A stretch of 64,000 nucleotides of DNA from assembly GCA_001986395.2 (NCBI GenBank), contig MQVO02000003.1:744001-808000 (forward strand). The letters are read 5' to 3'. The DNA is from Irpex lacteus. Lineage: Eukaryota; Basidiomycota; Agaricomycetes; Polyporales; Irpicaceae. The notes under the pieces are model-generated. The model worked only from the letters and a program-made list of their open reading frames with translations, did not search any database and was not told the origin of the DNA. Both the position numbers and the translations under genes were made by a program. Positions 56,883 to 64,000 of the stretch are shown piece by piece. How positions within the stretch are numbered: the first letter of the stretch is position 1; every line of letters starts with the position of its first letter.

Positions 56883-58424
56883 ATGCGCACTCCCATCGCC
56901 AACGGCGTTATCGACGACGACGCCAGCTTCGAAAGCGTCGACGTGCTCACCGACCTCCAGCGTGCCCCTCTTCCTGACACCCCTCAGGTGGAGGAGGCAC
57001 TCTGGGAGGACGAGCCAGAGTACAACCTCGCAAAGCCAAAACAGGAGTCCCCTGCACCAGTATTTGCTCAGAAGTCGGTGCGTAGACGCAAGTCAGGCGG
57101 CAAGAAGATCTTCCTTGCTCAACCCAGTTCGTCTATACGCAAATTCACCCCAAAGACCAAAGGAAACATCAGCGAGGACACGCCGCCTCTCGTCAACATC
57201 GACCGCGCGAAGGTACACCGGGGTATCCAGGATGGTGTAGCGTTCACTTGGGACTATGTCTATGACGTGACCAATGTCGCGCTGCGTCTACTTCGCAGAC
57301 CCCTTGGTCTTTTGCTGTTCGCGTACATCTTCGCATTCCTCGTCACGCAAGTCTCTTCAGCTTTCCGAACGGCCTTTGCGCCAATATGCTGGATCCCCAT
57401 CATCTCAAGCAGCGCGTTGTGCTACACAGCGCCGCCCTCTCCGAATGTGCCGCAATGGGCCGACTATCCTAAATTAGTCGAAGTCGAAAGCTCGACGCTC
57501 GAGAAGTTATTGGACGAATCAGTCGCCAACGTCGGACTGTCGTTGGATATCAAAAGGACGGAGATGGCCACGAGCGACTTGGTCACTCTCGTCAAAGCCA
57601 GCAATCTGCAGTCAAAGGACACGCTGGCGGAGCACTTACAGCACTTCGTTGAAGACTCTAGGAAGACCGGACGAGCTCTCCAAAAGCTGAACTCGAGGGT
57701 CAGCGGCGCGATAGACGGGTAAGCCAACTAGTTCTCGACGAATGTGCTGTCGATTCATATGACTCTTGGCAGTGTCACTGCTGTAAATGAACACGCTCTG
57801 CGGACAATAGAGGGCGCCCAAGCAGCCAAGTCTTCTTTGGGGTCGATAAGCAGCCTCATTCTGTGGCCCATCAGCAAAAGTGTTTCCACGCAGACCATTA
57901 TTGCGAACACCTTCGGCGAAGCCATGTCCATGCTCGAAACACAGTTATCTCGTGTTCGTATCGAAGCGGAAGCAGCAGCCATCTACCTCAACAACCTCGA
58001 CCAGTCCCTCACCACCATCCACGAACTGCTCACGCGGGACAACATCATCCTCTCGAAAGAGCGCGAGGAGATGATGTCCGAGATATGGACTGCGCTTCGT
58101 GCAGCCCTCGTCGGAGACCCCAAAAAGCTCAAAGCCGTCAAAGGCGACTTACGGCTCCTAGGCCACGTAGGCAACTGGAGGAAAGACGCGCAGATGTACG
58201 TCTTAGCCACTCTGCACGCTTTGGACGGGATGAGCGAGGATATGGAGGATTTGCGTGAGAGGGTGGCGAGTCCGGAGTTGTTGGGGGAGAGTATACCGCC
58301 GGAGGTGCATATTAGGAGTATTCAGGCTGGGTTGGAGAGGTTGAAGATGGATAGGAGTAGGGCGAAGGAGAGGGAGGATGAGAATTTGAGGAGGGTGTTG
58401 GGTGAGCATGGGGTGGAGGATTAG
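56883..58424 (+). CDS. Membrane-anchored coiled-coil protein, unknown
   Basis: Two exons: 56883-57718 and 57773-58424 (GTAAGC...TTGGCAG). The protein has about 495 residues. The first 125 residues are acidic then basic (SVRRRKSGGKKIFLAQPSSS). A hydrophobic stretch lies near residues 138-165 (PLGLLLFAYIFAFLVTQVSS). It is followed by about 330 residues rich in helix and heptads, such as SRVRIEAEAAAIYLNNLDQS and DNIILSKEREEMMSEIWTAL. This suggests one or two membrane passes with a long coiled-coil luminal or cytosolic part. I know similar fungal-specific proteins without assigned function; a nuclear-envelope role is a guess. The end is Glu/Arg-rich (KMDRSRAKEREDENLRRVLG). Confidence 0.75.
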
Positions 58425-58668
58425 TTGTGGTATAATGGACTTTTGGGTCTGGATTTTGGAACGTCAAAGCATCTGGAGTGTATTATACTGTAAATTATTA
58501 TGTCAGTTTCACCAGACATAATACTGTGCGATGTCTTAACGTTGAAACTGCCGTGAAGTGCTCGCCTGCCGGGTATCGGAATGTGTCTCGAGAAGACCCT
58601 GTCGCATCCTAGCTGCTGTCCATCCGAAGTATATACATAGTAGTACAGAAGTGATTTACATTCGATCC

Positions 58669-60443
58669 TCAGTGTTCTACCACACCCTTCGCCTTAGCAG
58701 CGGCGTGTTCGTTCACCCAATACGACCCATGCGGCCACTCGAATCGCTCTATACTCGTCTTATGCATCTCGATACTGAAAAAGCAAGAAAATTATCCGTC
58801 AGTAACCTCGAAAACGCTTCTGACACTATCAATACGGCTCACCTGTAGCCTTCGCTGGGGTTGCTAGGAACGTTGTATCGTCCGTTTTCGTTGATGCTGC
58901 ACGGGTTGAGGAAGTGTTCGTGCAGGTGGTCGACGAACTCGAGGACGTTGCGTTCCATCGAGCCGGATACGGCGATGTAGTCGATCAAGCTATGTGTGTG
59001 TGTGCATGAGCCGTTACTGACGGCGAGTTATGAGACCTTGATCAGCGTACCTGAGATGAATGACGTATTCGCAAAGACCAACACCGCCTGCGTGAGGACA
59101 TACAGGGACACCGAACCTACGATGCACAGTCAATCCAATGATCGGGTAAAGTGCAGGGAGATGCGTACTTGGCAGCCATCAAGAGAACACTCAGCACCTC
59201 ACTAACACCGGCGAGACGACATGAGTCGATCTGGCAGACGTCGATAGCCTCAGCCTGAAGTAGCTGCTTGAACACCATACGGTTATGCGCATGCTCGCCA
59301 GTTGCTACACCGATACCGTACGGCTTCAGTGCCTTGCGAATCGCAGCGTGTCCGAGAATATCGTCCGGCGCCGTAGGCTCCTCGATGAACCAGGGCTTGA
59401 TCTCCGCCAGTCCCTTGACGTACTCGATCGCCTGAGGGACATCCCACACCTGGTTCGCATCGATCATCAACACACTCCCCGTGGGCCCAGCGTTCTTCCC
59501 AACCAAATCAGGTCCGTTAGGGTCTCTTGGCTTGCGTCCAGCGGGGAGCCACTGCGGGTCGTCGATGATAGAGCGGATGATCTTGCCTCGCTTCAAGTCC
59601 GACTCTTGGTTCGCGCCGACTTTCATCTTGAAGTGGTTGAAGCCGGCGGCGACGGCTTCTTTGGTGAGCCGGGCGACTTTCTCGTCGCTGTATCCGAGCC
59701 AGCCGGCGGAGGTGACGTAGGCGGGGTAACCGACTTGGCGGACGTGGGCTTCGCGTTCGGCTTTGGAGGCGGCTTTTTCTTTGAGGAGGGCGAGAGCTTC
59801 TTCTTTGGTGATTGCGTCGGAGATGTAACGGAAGGCAGTGGCATTGACGAGTTCCTCCTAGGTATTGAAGAGCAGCTTAAGTGATCCATCTCGCAAAAGC
59901 GAACGAAGTACGTACAGGTGTGAAATCAACGACCAGCTTCCAGAGAGGCTTGTTGCGAGAACGAGCGTACATATCCCATAGTGCATTGTTAACAGCTCCG
60001 AGGGCGATGTGAATGACACCCTTCTCGGGCCCAATCCTGAAGACAGTTTAGTATGTCAATTGGCTTCGTCACATCGGGCCGCGTACCATCGCAGTTGCGG
60101 GTCTGCGCAAAGGTAGTCCCATGTCTGCCCCATGTTAGCAAAGAGCGATTCGATCTCCTTGCCCTTCAAGCGCCCAGCGACCTCTTTAATCGCAGAGCAC
60201 ACGATGTCATTGCCACGACCGATGGTGAAGGTCATGCCATGGCCGACGAGGTCTGACGAGGTGAAGAGAGTGACATATGCCGATGAGTAGTCACAGTCTG
60301 TGTTCATCGCATCTGTGCCATCGCCCGTCAAGGACGTGGGGAATCTGACATCTTAAGAGATCAAGGACAGTCAGAGCGATGTGAGAGGGATGCAGCGAAA
60401 TAACCGCACCGTGTGTTTCGAATCCAGTAATTGTCACCGCCAT
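58669..60443 (-). CDS. L-fuconate dehydratase-like enolase-superfamily enzyme
   Basis: ATG at 60443 ([11 protein letters not shown]), then an intron and [20 protein letters not shown], the typical fuconate dehydratase entry. It continues with [18 protein letters not shown]. An exon around 59620 carries KMKVGAN, with the catalytic KxK-type region just upstream. Then come [19 protein letters not shown] (metal aspartate), [20 protein letters not shown] (metal glutamate) and [20 protein letters not shown] (GEH with the catalytic histidine). The last exons end [13 protein letters not shown], stop at 58669. The enzyme dehydrates L-fuconate to 2-keto-3-deoxy-L-fuconate in sugar-acid breakdown; human ENOSF1 is a relative. 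Related sugar acids could be the true substrate. Length about 440 residues. Confidence 0.88.
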
Positions 60444-61055
60444 TGTTGCTGATCTAGGGATATAAAGGTCAAGAGAGACCAGAGAAGAAAAAGAGACGAG
60501 TTGATGAGCTGCATGGGTTCGCTACGAGGGTATTTAAGTAAATGACGTCCGAAGCAGCTCAAGGTCCGGAGACCACTGTACGGCAGTCGGCCCGCGTCAA
60601 AATTAGCGGGCGGACCGCAGATCGGACGCCCATTGCAGTGTGGTAGCGCCACGAAGGCTTGACTTGGTTGTCGCCTTCTTTCTTTCTTCCAGTATCCAAT
60701 CGCCAGTGGCAGTAATGGAAAAACTCAGCAGTCCTGCAATTCTCGATGCGTATCAGTCACTATGGCAAACGTATACTAGAACAAGTAACTCCGCAAACCG
60801 GCTATAAGTGGAGGTAAACATTGTTAGCAAGGACAGCCCACACCGAAGAAATGCGAAGATGCGGCCCGGGGACTCTCATCTGCTCCCTGTGATGGCCGTT
60901 CTATGCATTTCTCTCGGTAAAACCGTCTGGGGAGCGGGGAGAGCGGCTCCGCTGCGCTTGAACAACAGGCACCATCGCCAGGTCTCAACAGCTCAAAATT
61001 AGAACGCAAGTTATGGAAGAACTCAGCTATCCAGTTCGGACGGCACACAAGAAGT
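60444..61055. other. Intergenic, fuconate dehydratase promoter side
   Basis: About 610 bp. No supported gene or repeat. Confidence 0.45.
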
Positions 61056-62170
61056 CTAACCGTCCCTCAACGCCTTGCCAGGGAGATCCTGCGTGTTGAA
61101 TACAAACTTCCACTTCTCCTCGAATGGTATTATCTCCTCGATGCCCCACCGCGCCCTGAAGTATCGCTGTCCAAAGAACCATGGCTTTCTGGCTATATGC
61201 AGCGGCCTCAGTAATGCAGTGACAACGAACGACGAGATCAGCATACATACATGCATGAAGAGACCAGATTTTGGTAGTGATGACAAAGGATTCTGGCAAA
61301 GGTTGTCGTAGGTGAAGAGTGACGAGCTTCGTGATGAGCTCCTGCGAGTGAGTCCATAATGACGTTGACTATATGCGCTATAAAGGCAGTCAAATTACCG
61401 AGATCTCCTCTTGTACGAGAGTGTAGGTAACTGTAGTCCGTATATTTCGCCTTCTGGGGATGAATTTTGAGTAACAAAGAGAGCGTGAAAGAAACACCAG
61501 ACGCACTGAGTATCATCCGCAAGTATAGTAACCTGCACGGCACGGTGGTATTCGAGCCCAGTATCATCTTTATGCAGAAACAATGTTCTTGAGTCGCCAA
61601 TTGGAAGGAGTTCGAAGTCGGAGTCCATGACACGGATAATGAATGATGAGAGCCTGAGAAACAGTTGTGCTTGCCTCGCGCGAGACACGCCTGAGCCCTT
61701 CCAAGTCACCTTCCCCATTTGGAAAACCATAATCCACCTCCCACGCAATATGGCCCAAGCACACGTACCAGAGCCAGACCCGCCATAGAAGATGGTCAGA
61801 TGGGCGATCTATAATAGGATTGAATCTGTCCATGGTGAGAATGTACGGAAGGATGTCCCTCATAGCGCAGAGAAGCCGTGTACAAACACAGTGCGAGGGA
61901 AAGATCATACAACTTGAGCCAGAACGGAACCTATCAGCTTCGAGAACCATATGCTCAACGTTATCGCCAATCCAAGAAACACAATCCACAGCACCAGAGA
62001 AGCCCGCGATATGTACCCGTGCTCTTGCGTTTTTTTCAGCGACAGCAGCGAGATGTACTCTCAATCGATGTGAGACCCACTCAAAGTCCTGTTCTAGAAA
62101 TTGCCCATGTACGAGATATAAAAGCCAAAGTGCCCGCAGTAGCGTTGACGGTGATAGCAAGTCACAACTG
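61056..62170 (-). CDS. Probable multi-exon membrane protein, model unresolved
   Basis: The 3' end is fairly clear. A last exon of about 75 codons ends at TAG 61056-61058. It reads LFMHVCMLISSFVVTALLRP, then RKPWFFGQRYFRARWGIEEI and FEEKWKFVFNTQDLPGKALR. Before it an exon reads LLYLRMILSASGVSFTLSLL and KYTDYSYLHSRTRGDLG up to a GTAATT donor. Further 5' coding-like pieces include WIVFLGLAITLSIWFSKLIG and VPFWLKLYDLSLALCLYTAS. A competing 205-codon open frame runs through the same bases (61570-62187). Several membrane helices seem likely. I could not choose among exon chains and recognise no family. It is divergent from the peptidase gene, with almost no gap. Confidence 0.4.
62117..62124 (+). 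promoter_or_regulatory. TATA box of the M28 peptidase gene
   Basis: TATAAAAG, 54 bp upstream of the ATG at 62178. It is a strong match to the TATA consensus. Confidence 0.55.
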
Positions 62171-62177
62171 ACCCGCC

Positions 62178-63690
62178 ATGCTTTCAATTCGTCTCTTCCT
62201 AGGAGCCTTTGCGCTCTTCACCTCCGTCGCTCGTGCAGCCGTGACATCCATCCTGGCTGATGAGCTGATTGCTAGAGCAGACGCATCCCAATGCACCATA
62301 GATGCGATATGGCCACCTGGTCCAGGCAGTGCCCTCCGACCACAACCCGTGCAACGAGACTTGGAAGACATCATCTCCCAGATCGACCCCAAGCGCGTCC
62401 AAGCGATCATCACCAAGCTCGTCTCCTTCGGCACCCGCCACACGTTGTCAAGCCAGACCGATCCCGTACGAGGCATCGGTGCTGCTCGCGACTGGATAGC
62501 AGCACAGATGCGCGGGTTCTCCGCTGAGGCACGCAGAGGTACCACCGTCACCGTCGACGTACCCAGCTACATACAGCAGCCAACAGGTAGCATCCTGTTC
62601 ACGGTCAACATCAGCAACGTCGTCACCACCATCCAGGGCTCCGACGAGCCCAACCGGGTGTACATCATCACCGGGCACTACGACTCCAGGGTGACGAGCA
62701 TCGACAACTTCACGGACGACGCCCCCGGCGCAGACGACGATGCGAGTGGCGTAGCAGTCGTCATGGAGCTCGCTCGCATTATGGCAACGCGCCCGCCGCC
62801 ACGGGCGACGATAATGCTCGGAGCTGTCGCTGGGGAGGAGCAGGGGTTGTTCGGGTCGACTTTCTTTGCACAGCAGATGAAGAGCGCAGGGAAAGACGTG
62901 CAGGGGATGTTCACGAACGATATCGTTGGCAGTCCAAGGGGGGATGAAGCGCTGGTGGATCCTAACAGCATACGCCTGTTCGCCCAGGGAATACCGTCGA
63001 CAGAGAACGCGACCCAGATCTCGAAGAGGGTGTCCATCGGAGGAGAGAATGATTCGACAGCTCGTCAGCTCGCTCGACATGCGCATGAAGTCGCATCTAA
63101 CGGGGCTACAGGGATGAGCGGTGAATTGAGATGGCGCTTCATGAATAGTTCTCCATGTACTGACCATAGATATTTTGCTAGTGCGCGTGGTGTATCGAGC
63201 TGATCGTTTCCTTCGAGGAGGCGACCACGAGCCTTTCCTCGAACAAGGCTTCCCTGCTGCTCGCTTCACAGAGCCACACGAGGACTTCGCCCACCAACAC
63301 CAAGACGTCCGCGTCGACTCCACAGGAAAACAGTTCGGTGATCTCATCGAGTTTGTCGACTTCAACTTTATCACGCGCGTTGCCAAAGTGAACGGCGCGG
63401 CCATCTGGTCGTTGGCACAAGCCCCAGGCACGCCCACGAACGTCAAGATTGATGCATCTGTCCTGACCAACAACAGCACGTTGACGTGGGATCTGGACAG
63501 TTCGCCCGCTGTTGCTGGGTACGAGATTGTCTGGCGGCCTACTGAAGAGCCGTTTTGGACGAATGTCATTCCTGTCGGTTTAGTCACGAAGGCGACGGTC
63601 GATGTTTCGAAGGACAACGCTGTATTGGGAGTAAGGGCAGTTGGGAAGAACGGTTATAGGAGCCCTGCTAGTTTCCCATTCCCTGGATAA
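62178..63690 (+). CDS. Secreted M28 family aminopeptidase
   Basis: Two exons: 62178-63120 and 63182-63690 (GTGAAT...TTGCTAG). The signal peptide is [20 protein letters not shown]. The peptidase domain shows the zinc ligands in order: GHYDSR (His), [19 protein letters not shown] (bridging Asp), GEEQGLFGS (Glu-Glu, catalytic base and ligand), NDIVG (Asp). After the intron come [20 protein letters not shown] and [16 protein letters not shown], the late His ligand region. The last 90 residues form a fibronectin-III-like domain ([37 protein letters not shown]), common in fungal M28 enzymes. It removes N-terminal residues from peptides outside the cell. Confidence 0.92.
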
Positions 63691-63936
63691 GACAGTAATG
63701 GCAATACTCTATGTGAGCGGAAGTATTCAATGAATGTCTTTACACTGTAAACCGCGTTATGAATGCATACCTGATCTTCACACGATATGCAACTTATATC
63801 CTGTTGAAGAAAAGATGATATGATTGACATCACTGTGATGCATTGACGATGCAAACGCACGTTAGAATGTAGAAGGATAGATTATGACACCGGAAGCATA
63901 CAAAAATAGTGGAAATGACGTGCATCTCATCCGTGA
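63691..63936. other. Convergent 3' flanks
   Basis: About 245 bp between the peptidase stop and the minus-strand gene entering from the right. Nothing seen. Confidence 0.5.
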
Positions 63937-64000
63937 TCACCCCTCCATGGCCTCTTGTTCCCGTATCTCTCTCTCCAGTCGATCACGTTCTGCTTGTCGA
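63937..64000 (-). CDS. C-terminal end of a coiled-coil protein (5' part outside window)
   Basis: The minus strand reads RQAERDRLEREIREQEAMEG to a TGA at 63937-63939. The charged heptad-like run fits a coiled-coil C-terminus. Too short to assign. Confidence 0.5.
   Translation of the reverse strand, partial: RQAERDRLEREIREQEAMEG

Noticed and set aside
59285..59884. 199-codon plus-strand open frame opposite the fuconate dehydratase
   Set aside because: The minus strand carries conserved enolase-superfamily motifs through the same bases, so this is a shadow frame.
62448..63617. 389-codon minus-strand open frame opposite the M28 peptidase
   Set aside because: The plus strand has a signal peptide, all zinc ligands and a consensus intron. 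The minus frame has no domain and crosses the intron.

Overview
The window is nuclear DNA of a filamentous basidiomycete, most likely a mushroom-forming Agaricomycete. Genes are dense and on both strands. Nearly all are cut by 50-60 nt introns of the GTRNGY...YAG type, often with a CTRAY branch site (for example CTAAC before 31960). The proteins are fungal: a Crh-type GH16 enzyme, a Num1/ApsA-type cortical anchor, a DHA1-type drug transporter and fungal AAD-type aldo-keto reductases. I see no CRISPR array, rRNA, convincing tRNA or intact transposon. All assignments come from reading the translation by eye; no database search was possible.

Layout. 39-5639 (+): 3' part of a large UNC80-like gene. 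5819-7359 (-): GPI-anchored Crh-like cell-wall transglycosylase. 7639-8558 (+): CFAP20/BUG22-like protein. 8746-14057 (-): MSH6 mismatch-repair ATPase, whose P-loop is built from 13-nt microexons and whose promoter carries MCB-like boxes. 14390-16470 (-): MFS transporter. 17100-18618 (-): mitochondrial Met-tRNA formyltransferase. 18975-20451 (-): nitronate monooxygenase. 21527-23311 (+): intronless glycosylated membrane protein. 24102-25180 (+): METTL21/EFM7-type methyltransferase. 25181-30585: low-density stretch with several unassigned spliced candidates. 30586-32122 (+): Ser/Pro-rich unknown. 32123-36511: second low-density stretch. 36512-38743 (+): cAMP phosphodiesterase. 39569-45034 (-): Num1/ApsA-like PH protein with 102-bp tandem repeats. 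45541-46979 and 48335-49757 (-): two aldo-keto reductase paralogues flanking a doubtful gene remnant. 50328-53662 (-): COPII coat Sec24. 53911-55115 (+): coiled-coil acidic protein. 55538-56566 (-): BUD13/CWC26 splicing factor. 56883-58424 (+): membrane and coiled-coil protein. 58669-60443 (-): L-fuconate dehydratase-like enzyme. 61056-about 62170 (-): unresolved membrane-protein gene. 62178-63690 (+): secreted M28 aminopeptidase. 63937-64000 (-): C-terminal end of another gene.

The genes are mainly housekeeping and do not form one pathway. Themes are DNA repair, membrane and secretory traffic (Sec24), cortex organisation (Num1), cAMP signalling (PDE), cell wall (Crh), and small redox or catabolic enzymes (nitronate monooxygenase, aldo-keto reductases, fuconate dehydratase). 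The least explained material is in the two low-density stretches. There short exons with good splice sites can be assembled on the minus strand but match no family I know.
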